From contig NZ_BMQT01000001.1 of assembly GCF_014648255.1 (NCBI RefSeq), positions 62,001 to 126,000 on the forward strand: 64,000 bases of DNA, read 5' to 3'. A program made the translations under genes and the position numbers. A model generated the notes under the pieces. The model was given only the letters and a program-made list of their open reading frames with translations, ran no database searches and was not told the origin of the DNA. This document shows positions 1 to 8,524 of the stretch, in pieces; the stretch's first letter is position 1; every line of letters begins with the position of its first letter. Source of the stretch: Nocardioides albus. GTDB lineage: Bacteria > Actinomycetota > Actinomycetes > Propionibacteriales > Nocardioidaceae.

Positions 1-102
1 GGAGGGTGCCGACTCCTCCCGGCCTGCACCAAAGCCGCGGCAGCCGCGCGCACGCACCGGACGGCGTGATCAGCGCGCTCGCCGCCGCTACCTCTCCGAA
101 GG
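1..102. other. left edge, no supportable gene
   Basis: This stretch follows the stop codon of the glycosyltransferase transcribed leftward from 1005. On the minus strand a frame could begin at a GTG shortly after that stop and run off the window, but it is too short to judge. I see no recognisable motif here. Confidence 0.3.
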
Positions 103-1005
103 TCAGCGCGCGTACTCGGTCACGTAGGAGCCCCAGGCACCGCGGAGCATCCCCAGGCCGCGCAGCATGGTGCGGGTGCCTCGGGCGTGATGGGTCGACG
201 AGCCGACGAGGCCACCGAGGACGACACGGGCGGATCCCCCCAGGACGCGGACGAGGCCGCGGCCGCTGGCACGCAGCCGGGCAACCGGTCGGCGGCCCGG
301 GGACGCGAGGTGGACCTGCACCCGGGCGTCGGAGTTACCGATGCGGGAGGCGCGGGCGCGTACCCACTCTCGGGTCGCACGCTCGGAGGGAACCAGGTCG
401 TGGACCGGAGCCTCGTCGCACCACACGATCCGGCCGCCGGCGGCTGAGAGGGTGCGGGTGAAGACGGTGTCGGAGCCGCCGGCGAGGCCGAAGCCGAGAT
501 CGAATCGGAGCGGGCCGACCTGGCGCATGTCGAGGAGAAGGTTGTTGGTCGCGGCGGTGGTGACGACCGTGCCGGTGGGGTGTCGCAGGCGTACGAAAAA
601 GCCACCCGCGGTGATCCAGGGGTCCGGTTCGGCAGTGAAGGCGGAGACCACCGGTCCGACCACGGCAGCGGCGCCCGTCTCCTGCCAACAGGCGATCAAG
701 GTCGGCAGCCACTTCTCCGAGGGATGCTCGTCGTCGTCGATGAAGATGACGACCGCCTCGGAACCGGCCTCCTCCAGCGCCCGGTTGCGAGCAGCGGCGA
801 TGCCGGGGGTCGGCTCGTGCACATAGCGGACACGTACGTCACCCATGGCTGCTTCCGCCACCGCGGAGGAAGCGCTGGGCTGCACGTCGTTGTCGACGAT
901 GAGCAGCCCAGCGTCAGGGACCAGATCCAGCTGGGCACGGAGCATGCCCACCGTGTCGGCCACCCCCTCGGTGCGCCGATACGTGAGCATGCAGACCCAG
1001 ATCAC
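103..1005 (-). CDS. family 2 glycosyltransferase
   Basis: A cytoplasmic or membrane-associated transferase predicted to add a sugar from a nucleotide-sugar donor during surface glycan assembly; the sugar is unknown. The 300-residue product opens with the GT-A start (VCMLTYRR near residue 4), carries a VDND motif near residue 35, and has an acidic triad in FIDDDEHPSE near residue 82 that fits the metal/nucleotide-binding DxD site. The later LDMRQVGPLRFDLGFG and CDEAPVHDLVPSERATRE segments are typical of GT2 enzymes of this size. The GTG start was chosen because it overlaps the stop of the upstream propeller gene (GTGA), indicating translational coupling. No membrane helix is obvious. Family is secure; acceptor and linkage cannot be read from the sequence. 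Confidence 0.85.
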   Translation of the reverse strand: MIWVCMLTYRRTEGVADTVGMLRAQLDLVPDAGLLIVDNDVQPSASSAVAEAAMGDVRVRYVHEPTPGIAAARNRALEEAGSEAVVIFIDDDEHPSEKWLPTLIACWQETGAAAVVGPVVSAFTAEPDPWITAGGFFVRLRHPTGTVVTTAATNNLLLDMRQVGPLRFDLGFGLAGGSDTVFTRTLSAAGGRIVWCDEAPVHDLVPSERATREWVRARASRIGNSDARVQVHLASPGRRPVARLRASGRGLVRVLGGSARVVLGGLVGSSTHHARGTRTMLRGLGMLRGAWGSYVTEYAR

Positions 1006-2636
1006 TTGATCGTGACCGTCACCCAGTCGGAGCGGGAGACGTTGCCGAGCGGGTCCACTGCTTCGATGCGGTACTTCTGCGCCGAGCGGCTGGGGCGGCC
1101 GGTGTCGGTGAACGTCATCGCGGCGTGCTTCCAGAACGGGGCCGTGACCTTGACGGTCTTGATCGGCGTCGAGTCGATCGAGCCCCGGTAGAGCTTGTAG
1201 GTGACGGTGGCGTTGTCCTTGTCGGGGTTGCCCGGCCACTTCAGCGTGGCCTTGCCCGCAGAGGGCGAGGACCCCGTCAGCGCCCACGCCGCGCCCTTCA
1301 GCGTCGGGCCGACCTTGTTGGGGGCGACGTCCTTGACGGCGAACCGCACCAGGCCCTGCTGGGCGACGCCGTTGACCTTCAGGAACTCGCCGCCGAACAG
1401 GACGTACCTGGTGTTGGCAGTGACCGTCCACGTCGACTGCTTGGCACTGGTGAAGGTGCCGTTGGTCCACTTGGGGTACCACTCCAGGAACTCCGGGCGC
1501 GGGGTCCCGGGGTGGTCGGGGTAGCCGTACTTGTCGTCGGCGATGTTGGTGCCGCGTACGTCCTGGGTGGTGGCGGTGGCGTGGTGCCACGCCCGCGGCT
1601 TGGTCTCCGGGAAGCCACCGGAGGTGTCACAGCCGTGCTTGTGGCTGGCCTGGTAGACCACATCGGCGGTGGGCCAGATGGCGTAGGTGTCGCCATGGCA
1701 GTCCTCGAGCCAGGTCAGCTTGCCGGTGGCCCAGTCAGCCTTGAAGGAGCCCTCGGAGTTGCCGCCGCTGCCGTAGTCGTAACCGGTGCCGTAGAAGCTG
1801 GTGCCGTCGGACTCGAGCGACAGGATCGCCGCCGCGGAGCCGCCGTTGCGGACCTCGGAGTTGACCGGCAGCGCCAGCGACTTGCCCGAGGAGACCTCGA
1901 TCCGGGCCAGGCCATAACCCGGGTTGGAGGAGCCGTTGACGCTGGTGAACGCGCCGCCGATGACGATCTTGGTGCCGTCGGAGGAGACCACGATGTCGTT
2001 GACGTTGCCGCCGGCGAGCTTCGGGTTCATCGGCAGCAGGCCGGTGCCGGTGTCGCTGGGCTTGACCGCCGCGACCTTCGTACGCGCCGTGTTGTCGGCC
2101 GAGGTGAACACGCCGCCGTAGAAGACCGCGGACGCGGTGGCCGCGACCGCGTTGGTGGTCGAGTTGAAGATCGGCCGGAAGCTGGTGACCTTGCGGGTGG
2201 CGAGGTCGATCGCCGCGCCGCGGTAGCGGTTGACGCCGTCGACCTGGGTGAAGCTGCCGGCGACGTAGAGCAGCTTCTTGTCGGGTGAGAGCGCCATGTC
2301 CTTGACCTGGCCGTTGAACTTCGGCGCGAAGCCGGTGATCAGCTTTCCGGTGGAGAGCTGGTAGGCCAGCATGTGTGAACGCGCCGACTCGCTGGTGCCG
2401 GCCGCGGCGCCCGCGGGACGAGCGGACGTGAAGTTGCCGCCGACATAGACGACGTCGCCGACGATCACCTGTTTCCAGGCGACGCCGTTGATCTGCACGG
2501 TCGGAAGTACGTCGGCAGAGACCGTCTTCGGCAGGTCGGGGTCGGTCGGCGCGGTGTCCGCGGAGGCGGAGGTCACAGCGGTCGCCAGGGTCAGGCTCGT
2601 GGCCACGAGCGCCAAGACAGCGAGGATCGGCTTCAT
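1002..2636 (-). CDS. secreted beta-propeller (delta-60-like repeat) protein with fibronectin type III tail
   Basis: Exported protein of unknown biochemical role. From the ATG at 2636 (preferred because a GAGAG stretch precedes it; another in-frame ATG lies at 2648) it begins MKPILAVLALVATSL and ends its signal near SASA. Repeating blade-like units follow (YVGGNFTSARPAG, YVAGSFTQVDG, YGGVFTSADNT, IGGAFTSVNG), each with an aromatic-GG-F-T-V/A-D/N core, over roughly residues 40-420. A fibronectin III-like domain (KLYRGS, YRIEAVD) fills the last 100 residues. It is a close paralogue of the protein encoded at 3403-5703, lacking that protein's C-terminal domain. Its stop overlaps the downstream glycosyltransferase start. 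Repeats like these usually mediate binding rather than catalysis; adhesion or glycan binding is inference. Confidence 0.82.
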   Translation of the reverse strand: MKPILAVLALVATSLTLATAVTSASADTAPTDPDLPKTVSADVLPTVQINGVAWKQVIVGDVVYVGGNFTSARPAGAAAGTSESARSHMLAYQLSTGKLITGFAPKFNGQVKDMALSPDKKLLYVAGSFTQVDGVNRYRGAAIDLATRKVTSFRPIFNSTTNAVAATASAVFYGGVFTSADNTARTKVAAVKPSDTGTGLLPMNPKLAGGNVNDIVVSSDGTKIVIGGAFTSVNGSSNPGYGLARIEVSSGKSLALPVNSEVRNGGSAAAILSLESDGTSFYGTGYDYGSGGNSEGSFKADWATGKLTWLEDCHGDTYAIWPTADVVYQASHKHGCDTSGGFPETKPRAWHHATATTQDVRGTNIADDKYGYPDHPGTPRPEFLEWYPKWTNGTFTSAKQSTWTVTANTRYVLFGGEFLKVNGVAQQGLVRFAVKDVAPNKVGPTLKGAAWALTGSSPSAGKATLKWPGNPDKDNATVTYKLYRGSIDSTPIKTVKVTAPFWKHAAMTFTDTGRPSRSAQKYRIEAVDPLGNVSRSDWVTVTIK

Positions 2637-2659
2637 CACATCTCTCATCGTGGGGATGG

Positions 2660-3313
2660 TTATCGCTGAGGGCGGCCCTTGAAGACCACCACATCGGCGC
2701 CGTTGCCGAGGTCGAGCTCGACGCGGACGGGACGGGCCTTCTCGGGGATCTGGAAGACGTAGACGCCGGTGGCCGACCCGCCGTCGGCGACTGATGCCGG
2801 GAACGGCACCTCGCCGTCGGAGGCGACGCTGACCGCCGGGGTGCGCTCGGGGCCGTAGTAGGCGTTGACCACACCGAGCGCCAGGTCCAGCTTCTTCCCG
2901 GTCTGGTTCTTCACCTTCACGGTGATCGCGAGCGCGGGGCCGCCGATCTCGCCGGGCAGGCTCGCGGTGGCCTGGACCGAGTCGATCTTGGCCAGCCGGG
3001 CAGTCACGCCCGGGGAGGTGGTCGCCACGGCTTTCAGGCCGAGCGCACGGTTGCCGTCGGAGGGCTTGCCCGCCTCGTCGTCCTCCGAGTCAGGCGACGA
3101 TGCGGACTCCTTCTCTGACGGGGTCGACGTCGAGGAGGGCGTGGCGGCCGCCGTCGGATCCGACCCGGAGGCGGCCGGACCGGACGGGTCACGAACGATC
3201 AGCGTGACCGCGACGATCACCAGGACGACGGCAGCGACGGCTGCCGCGACGTACATCCTCGAGCGCGGGACTTGACGGAGCATGGGGGATCTTCCGCGGG
3301 CGGGGTCGGACAA
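2660..3313 (-). CDS. single-pass membrane-anchored hypothetical protein
   Basis: Unrecognised family. The 217-residue product has a short basic N-terminus, one strong transmembrane helix at about residues 20-42 (YVAAAVAAVVLVIVAVTLIV), a Ser/Thr/Pro/Asp-rich linker to about residue 85, then an extracytoplasmic beta-rich domain (ITVKVKNQTGKKLDLALGV) resembling the actinobacterial immunoglobulin-like domains found on small lipoproteins and anchored proteins. It sits between the two paralogous propeller genes and probably shares their transcript, since only 23 bases separate it from the next preferred start. A structural or assembly-helper role for the secreted propellers is a guess from location only. 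Confidence 0.75.
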   Translation of the reverse strand: MSDPARGRSPMLRQVPRSRMYVAAAVAAVVLVIVAVTLIVRDPSGPAASGSDPTAAATPSSTSTPSEKESASSPDSEDDEAGKPSDGNRALGLKAVATTSPGVTARLAKIDSVQATASLPGEIGGPALAITVKVKNQTGKKLDLALGVVNAYYGPERTPAVSVASDGEVPFPASVADGGSATGVYVFQIPEKARPVRVELDLGNGADVVVFKGRPQR

Positions 3314-3389
3314 GACGATGGATCAAAGACGTCGCATTCAAGCCCAAGTCGGCCGCCCGCGGGTGGATCCGCGCGCACACTCCCCAAGA

Positions 3390-3397
3390 TCGGGTAT
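3390..3397 (+). promoter_or_regulatory. recurrent TCGGGTAT site (A)
   Basis: TCGGGTAT lies in the 89-bp gap between the membrane-protein gene starting at 3313 and the propeller gene ending at 3403, and forms the core of a small palindrome CGGGTATCCCG. Read on the minus strand (ATACCCGATCTTGG) it lies about 77 bases before the 3313 start. It resembles site B upstream of the paralogous propeller (ATACCCGATTCTGG). Orientation does not fit a plus-strand promoter because no plus-strand gene follows. Confidence 0.35.
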
Positions 3398-3402
3398 CCC
3401 GC

Positions 3403-5703
3403 CTACGGTTCGGTGACCAACAGATCGTCGTAGCCGACCCGGACCGGCGTGGTGCCGATCGTCGAGGAGCCGAAGCCGCGCAGCATCACCCCGCCCGCGA
3501 CCTGGTTGGCCGCGGTCGAGTCGGAGAGCTCGTACGTCCACCCTGACGGCTCCGCGGAGCCGGCCGACCACACCTTGGTGCGCACGGTCGCCGGCGCGGT
3601 CCCGGTGACCTGGAGGCGGACCATCAACCGGTCGCCGGGCGTCACGCTCAGGCCCGGGACGACGTTGGCGCCGACGACCGGGGTGCCGCTGCGGACGAGG
3701 TGGAGGCCGACGGTGCCGTCCGGGTTGAACCGGAGCCGCGAGGCGTAGTGGTCGGTGCCGGAGACGCGGGCGCCGAGGATCGACCAGACGTAGCCCGCAT
3801 CGGGGAGCCGGGAGGCTCCGACGCTGACGGTCGCGTCGACGTCGGCCGCGGAGACCGCCTCGAGCCGGGACTCAGTGGTCGCGCCAGGGGTGACCGAGTG
3901 CCAGCCGCGACCCTCGGAGACCGAGAAGCTGCCGGCTGTTCCCGCGCTGCGCGTCCAGGTTCCCCCGGTCTCGGCGGCGCCCCAGCCACTCGCCTCGGCT
4001 CGTTCGAAGGTGTCCTCGGCGACGGTTCCCTCGGCCGGCGGGACGGGCTCGCCGTCGACCTCGACGGTGACCCACTCGGTGGGCGCCTGGTTGCCGAAGG
4101 CGTCCTCGGCGACGACGCGATAGCGCTGGGTGGATCCCGGCGGCGCCTCGGCGTCGACGAAGCTCTGCGTGGTCTGCTTCCAGAACGCCGCGGTGACGGC
4201 GTTGGTGTGGATCGGGGCGACGTCGGTCGACCCTCGGTAGACCTTGTAGGTGACGGTCGCGTTGTCCTTGTCGGAGTTGCCGGGCCAGGTCAGCCGGATC
4301 TGGCCGTCGGCGGGCGAAGTCGCAGTGAGCGGGAAGTCCGCGCCTGAAAGTGCGGGCCCGACATCGTTGGGGGCGATCTCCTTGACCGCGAACCGCGCCA
4401 GCCCCTGCTGGGCGACGCCGTCGACCTCGAGGAACTCACCGCCGTAGACCACGTAGTCGTCGTCGGCCGCGACCGTCCAGGGCGCCTGGTTGGAGCCCGT
4501 GAAGGTGCCGGGCGTCCACGTGGGATACCACTCCAGGAACTCCGGCCGCGGGGTGCCGGGGTGGTCGGGGTAGCCGTAGATGTCACGGGTGTTGGTGCCG
4601 CGTACGTCCTGGGTGACCGCGGTCGAGTGCTGGAAGCTGCGCGGGCTGGTCTCCGGGAAGCCGCCGGAGTTGCCGCAGTAGTGCTTGTGGCTGGCCTGGT
4701 AGACCACGTCGGCCGTGGGCCAGATCGCGTAGGTGTCGCCGTGACAGTCCTCGAGCCACGTCAGCCTGCCCGTGGCCCAGTCGGCTTTGAAGGAGCCTTC
4801 GACGTTGCCGCCGCTGCCGTAGTGGTAGCCGGAACCGTAGAAGCTGGTGCCGTCGGACTCCAACGAGAGGATCGCCGAGCTGGATCCGCCGTTGCGGACC
4901 TCGGAGTTGACCGGGAGCGACAGCGAGGCACCGGTCGCGACCTCGATCCGGGCCAGGCCGTAGCCCGGGTTGGAGGAGCCGTTGACCCGGGTGAAGTTGC
5001 CGGCGATCACGATGTCGGCGCCGTCGGGCGAGACCACGACGTCCTGCACAGACCCGTTGGACACGGTGGGGCTCATCGGGAGCAGCTGGGTGCCGGTGTC
5101 GCTGGGCTTGAAAGCCGCCACCTTCGTACGCGGGGTGTTGTCGGCCGAGGTGAACACCCCGCCGTAGTAGACCGCGTCGGCGGTCGCGGCAACCGCGTTG
5201 GTGGTCGAGTTGAAGATCGGCCGGAAGCTCGTCACGCTGCCGGTGGCGAGGTTGATCGCCGCGCCGCGGTAGCGGTTCACGCCATCGACCTGGGTGAAGC
5301 CGCCCGCGACGTAGAGCAGGCTCTTGTCGGGCGAGAGCGCCATGTCCTTGACCTGGCCGTTGAAGGCCGGCGCGAAGCCCGGGATCAGCTCGCCGGTGGA
5401 GAGCCGGTAGGCCAGCATGTTGGCCCGCGGCGTCTCGTTGGTGCCGGGCGCGGCGCCGGCCGGGCGCGCGGAGGTGAAGTTGCCACCGACGTAGACGATG
5501 TCGCCGACGATCACCTGCTTCCAGGCGACCCCGTCGATCTGCACCGTCGGAAGTACGTCGGCCGAGACCGTCTCCGGAAGCTCGGAGTCGATCGGCGCGG
5601 TGTCGGCCGTCGCCCCTCCCGACATCGCCAGGCTGCTCATCCCCAGCACGGCTACGGCGGCCCCGGCCGTCAGCAGACGCCAATTCTCCAGAATCCGGGT
5701 CAT
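3403..5703 (-). CDS. secreted beta-propeller protein with fibronectin III and C-terminal LamG-like domain
   Basis: Second, longer paralogue of the protein at 1002-2636. The preferred ATG at 5703 follows AGGGATGG and begins MTRILENWRLLTAGAAVAVL, a signal peptide ending near GGATA; an in-frame ATG 45 bases upstream would add a less plausible leader. Blade-like repeats (YVGGNFTSARPAG, YVAGGFTQVDG, YGGVFTSADNT, IAGNFTRVNG) occupy about residues 45-430 and a fibronectin III-like unit about 455-560. An added domain of about 200 residues starts at EDTFERAEASGWG and ends YDDLLVTEP; it resembles the LamG/concanavalin-type beta-sandwich seen at the C-terminus of many actinobacterial extracellular carbohydrate-binding proteins. 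Length from the preferred start is 766 residues. Exported and probably glycan-associated (inference); no catalytic motif seen. Confidence 0.82.
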   Translation of the reverse strand: MTRILENWRLLTAGAAVAVLGMSSLAMSGGATADTAPIDSELPETVSADVLPTVQIDGVAWKQVIVGDIVYVGGNFTSARPAGAAPGTNETPRANMLAYRLSTGELIPGFAPAFNGQVKDMALSPDKSLLYVAGGFTQVDGVNRYRGAAINLATGSVTSFRPIFNSTTNAVAATADAVYYGGVFTSADNTPRTKVAAFKPSDTGTQLLPMSPTVSNGSVQDVVVSPDGADIVIAGNFTRVNGSSNPGYGLARIEVATGASLSLPVNSEVRNGGSSSAILSLESDGTSFYGSGYHYGSGGNVEGSFKADWATGRLTWLEDCHGDTYAIWPTADVVYQASHKHYCGNSGGFPETSPRSFQHSTAVTQDVRGTNTRDIYGYPDHPGTPRPEFLEWYPTWTPGTFTGSNQAPWTVAADDDYVVYGGEFLEVDGVAQQGLARFAVKEIAPNDVGPALSGADFPLTATSPADGQIRLTWPGNSDKDNATVTYKVYRGSTDVAPIHTNAVTAAFWKQTTQSFVDAEAPPGSTQRYRVVAEDAFGNQAPTEWVTVEVDGEPVPPAEGTVAEDTFERAEASGWGAAETGGTWTRSAGTAGSFSVSEGRGWHSVTPGATTESRLEAVSAADVDATVSVGASRLPDAGYVWSILGARVSGTDHYASRLRFNPDGTVGLHLVRSGTPVVGANVVPGLSVTPGDRLMVRLQVTGTAPATVRTKVWSAGSAEPSGWTYELSDSTAANQVAGGVMLRGFGSSTIGTTPVRVGYDDLLVTEP

Positions 5704-5785
5704 CCATCCATCCCTGCACAAGGCAGCCACCTCGGCCGCGACACGCAAGTGTCGGGGAGATCCGCCTCATCCGCCCGTCGGTCAC

Positions 5786-5810
5786 GATTCCCGTCACCAG
5801 AATCGGGTAT
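5786..5810 (+). promoter_or_regulatory. recurrent TCGGGTAT site (B) with possible GATT -35
   Basis: In the divergent region between the long propeller (start 5703, minus) and the beta-helix gene (start 5923, plus). TCGGGTAT occupies 5803-5810 and GATT lies at 5786-5789, leaving 15 bases before GGGTAT. That layout fits the GNNT-N14-16-GGGTAY pattern described for SigB/SigF-type sigma factors of actinobacteria. The site lies about 113 bases before the preferred plus-strand start and about 100 before the minus-strand start, so it could serve either gene. Confidence 0.4.
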
Positions 5811-5922
5811 GAGTGTGGACGTAGGCACTCAACCCGCGCAGACTGCGTGGTGCAGACTCCCGCCACATCAGCTCGGTCGCAGGTCTCTGCCATCTGCACC
5901 CTCACAGAAGGGCGTACGCCCG

Positions 5923-7059
5923 TTGGCTCGGTTTCTCCTCCTCGGTGTCTCGACGGCGGCGACCGTGCTCGCTCTGGGCGCGACCTCCGCGCTGACCTCG
6001 GATCCGGCCCAGGACAGCGCACCGCGTGCGGAGCGGACCTACGGCGACCTGCCGCCCGACGATTTCGGCGGGCCGGCGACGCCGTCGGCGCCGGCCTCGG
6101 CCTCTCCATCGGCCTCATCCACACGCATCCCCAGCCCTTCGACCGAACCTTCCGCTCGCCCGACAGTGAAGCAGCGACCTGCGGACTCGAGCGAGCCGAA
6201 CCGCCCCGGCGACCGCCCGGGCTCGTCGGGCGAGGAGACGGTCGAGGGCGACCCGCTGGCATCGACGCCTGCCGACTTCCCAGGGCAGAACCCGGGGCCG
6301 GACCACACCGGCGTACCTCCGAAGAAGAAGCTGCGTGTCCACCGCGGCGACCTGGTGATCAGGACCGCGGGGAAGGTGGTCGACGGCCTGGAGGTGCACG
6401 GCCGGGTCCAGGTCGAGGCGCCGAACGTGACGATCCGCAACACCCGAGTGATCGTGCCGACCAGGACCGAGAGCGCCGGGATCTCCAACAACAACGCCGA
6501 CGGCGCGGGGATGCTAGTCAGTCAGGTCGAGGTGCTGGCCGCCGATGCCGCACCGGGCGTCAACGGAGTGGTCGGCCACGACTTCACGCTCGAGGGCTCC
6601 GAGATCCATCACGTCACCGACCAGGTGCACATCACCGGGAGCAACGTGACGGTGCGCAACAACTGGTTTCACCACAACTACCACTTCGAGAGCGACCCCT
6701 ACCAGGGCGGCGGCGCCTCCCACGACGACTCGATCCAGATCATCGGCGGGGGCAACATCACGATCGCGAACAACCGGTTCACCGGCGCGTACAACGCCGG
6801 CGTGCAGATCACCCAGAGCATCAGCGAGGTCAACGGGGTCACCATCCGGGACAACCTCCTCGGCGGAGGCGGCTGCACGGTCAACATCGCCGAGAAGGGC
6901 CGTGGCCCAGTCGACCGCATCGTGATCCGCGACAACCGGTTCCTCGACGACCAGCGGATCGACCGTTGCGCGATCATCCACCCGTCCTCCACCCACATCG
7001 CCCACTCCGGCAACGTCTGGGACGACACCGGTCGCCCGGTGGCGCTCAGTCGCGGCTGA
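5923..7059 (+). CDS. exported right-handed beta-helix protein
   Basis: Predicted secreted protein of 378 residues built around a parallel beta-helix of the pectate-lyase/NosD type. The TTG at 5923 is preferred because AGAAGG lies 11 bases upstream and the frame then starts with a signal peptide (LARFLLLGVSTAATVLALGA); an in-frame ATG at 5809 would put a non-signal leader first. A low-complexity Pro/Ser/Ala linker runs from about residue 45 to 120. Helix rungs follow with repeated N-x-V/I-T-I-R/A-N motifs (VEAPNVTIRNTRV, SNVTVRNNWF, GNITIANNRF, VNGVTIRDNLL, VDRIVIRDNRF). Such folds bind or cleave polysaccharides; no lyase catalytic set is evident. Its last 14 bases overlap the convergent flippase gene. 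Confidence 0.85.
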   Translation: MARFLLLGVSTAATVLALGATSALTSDPAQDSAPRAERTYGDLPPDDFGGPATPSAPASASPSASSTRIPSPSTEPSARPTVKQRPADSSEPNRPGDRPGSSGEETVEGDPLASTPADFPGQNPGPDHTGVPPKKKLRVHRGDLVIRTAGKVVDGLEVHGRVQVEAPNVTIRNTRVIVPTRTESAGISNNNADGAGMLVSQVEVLAADAAPGVNGVVGHDFTLEGSEIHHVTDQVHITGSNVTVRNNWFHHNYHFESDPYQGGGASHDDSIQIIGGGNITIANNRFTGAYNAGVQITQSISEVNGVTIRDNLLGGGGCTVNIAEKGRGPVDRIVIRDNRFLDDQRIDRCAIIHPSSTHIAHSGNVWDDTGRPVALSRG

Positions 7060-8524
7060 GCTTCCGGGTCAGCGCGCCCCGCACCGTCACCACCAGCGAC
7101 ATCACGTCGCGGCGGATCGGCGGGACAACCAGCAGAAGCGCGTACGCCGCAGCCCCGGCCATCACACAGACCGGCACCGTGACTCCGGGGTGCTGCCCAT
7201 CGAGCGCCTGGGCGGTGGCGTACGCGCTGGCGGCGACCGTGCCGGCGACGAGCAGGATCCGGGCAGCACCGAGGTAGAGCGGCCCCACGCGGAGCTGAGT
7301 GCGGCGCGAGATCCACCACAGCGACAGCGGCCATTCCAGCAGGTGGGCGGTCGCGTAGCCGACCGCGACGCCGGTGACCCCGTACTGCACCCCGGCGACG
7401 ACGCAGACGACCTTCAGCGCCGAGGCGACCAGGGTGTAGTGACGCAGCTCCGTGGTCAGGCCGTGGGCGAGGTAGACCCAATAGCCGACGTAGGCCAGCG
7501 TCTGGAACAGGCCGGCGCAGGCGAGCAGGGCGACGATGCCGGCGACATCCCAGGCCGGGCCGAGAAGGAGGGCGCAGACCGGTGCCGCCGCGCCCGCGAC
7601 CAGCCCGAGGCCGGCGCCGAGGCTGTAACCGAGCGCGACCTGGCCGCGCTGCACGAACAGCTGGGTCAATGCCGGGTCGTCGCGGATGCGGCTCAGCACC
7701 GGTAGCGCCACCGTCGTAGTGGGAGCGCGCAGCTGGCCCAGCGGGGTCATCAGCAGCTGCCAAGCACGGTTGTAGGTGCCCAGCTCGTGGGCGCCCAGGC
7801 GGGTGCCGATGAGCACCGAGTCGATGTGGTTGGCGGCATAGTTGATCAGCTGCGTACCCGCCAGTGACCAGCCAAAACGCAGGAACCCAGCCATCTCGAC
7901 ACCACGTCGGGGGCGGCCCGGAAGCCAGCCGGCGAGCAACCCGGCGAAGGTCAGCGCGACCGCGCTCTGGACGACCTGCTGGACGACCAGGGCCCAGTAG
8001 CCGGCACCGTTGGCTGCTGCGTACGTCGCGGTTGCGAGCGCCAGCAGCGGCGCCGCCACCTCGGCGGCAGCGAGCCGGGTGAAGAGCAGCCGGCGAGTGA
8101 GGTCAGCGCGATACTGCGCGGCCATGCCGTTGAGGACGAACATCCCGGCCATCGCCATGGTCAGCGCGGTGAGTGCGGGCTCGTCGTAGAGGGCCGCGAT
8201 GAGCGGAGCGGCCGCGACCGCCAGCAGCGCGAGGGCGAGCCCCAGGCCCGCGTTGAGCCACCACAGGTTCGACTGCTGCGCCCGGGTGAGCGCCTTGGCC
8301 TGGATCGCGGCCGTCGAGAGCCCGAAGTCACGGAAGATCTCGGCGACCGCGACGACCGCCAGCACCATCGCGACCAGGCCGTAGTCGCGCGGCGTGAGCA
8401 GCCGTGACAGCACCACGACTGAGGCGACCTGGACCAGGATGCGTACGCCCTGGCCACCGAGCACCACCATCCCGCCGCGGGCAGCGCTCCGCCCGAGCCC
8501 GCGCCGCTCGGAGTCCACGCTCAA
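7046..8524 (-). CDS. MOP-superfamily polysaccharide flippase (WzxC-like)
   Basis: Integral membrane protein of 492 residues expected to move a lipid-linked glycan across the membrane. About twelve to fourteen hydrophobic segments are visible, and the family signature SRLLTPRDYGLVAMV lies near residue 40, matching the (S/A)R-L-L-x-P-x-(D/E)-(Y/F)-G element of polysaccharide transporters. Other family traits are GYWALVVQQVVQS and the central hydrophilic NHIDSVLIGTRLGAHELG segment. The TTG start at 8524 overlaps the stop of the upstream glycosyltransferase (TTGA); a GTG two codons later is also possible. It lies in the same leftward operon as the GT4 gene. This is one of two flippases in the region; the other is at 30529-31977. 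Confidence 0.87.
   Translation of the reverse strand: MSVDSERRGLGRSAARGGMVVLGGQGVRILVQVASVVVLSRLLTPRDYGLVAMVLAVVAVAEIFRDFGLSTAAIQAKALTRAQQSNLWWLNAGLGLALALLAVAAAPLIAALYDEPALTALTMAMAGMFVLNGMAAQYRADLTRRLLFTRLAAAEVAAPLLALATATYAAANGAGYWALVVQQVVQSAVALTFAGLLAGWLPGRPRRGVEMAGFLRFGWSLAGTQLINYAANHIDSVLIGTRLGAHELGTYNRAWQLLMTPLGQLRAPTTTVALPVLSRIRDDPALTQLFVQRGQVALGYSLGAGLGLVAGAAAPVCALLLGPAWDVAGIVALLACAGLFQTLAYVGYWVYLAHGLTTELRHYTLVASALKVVCVVAGVQYGVTGVAVGYATAHLLEWPLSLWWISRRTQLRVGPLYLGAARILLVAGTVAASAYATAQALDGQHPGVTVPVCVMAGAAAYALLLVVPPIRRDVMSLVVTVRGALTRKLSRD

Noticed and set aside
3390-3397. Promoter for a plus-strand transcript at site A
   Set aside because: No plus-strand gene follows, and no -35-like box is at the right distance; kept only as a member of the motif set.
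4561-5800. Long open frame on the plus strand opposite the propeller gene
   Set aside because: It is the antisense frame of a high-GC gene, has Arg/Gly/Val-rich composition with no motif, and only its 3' part (from 5923) is a real gene.
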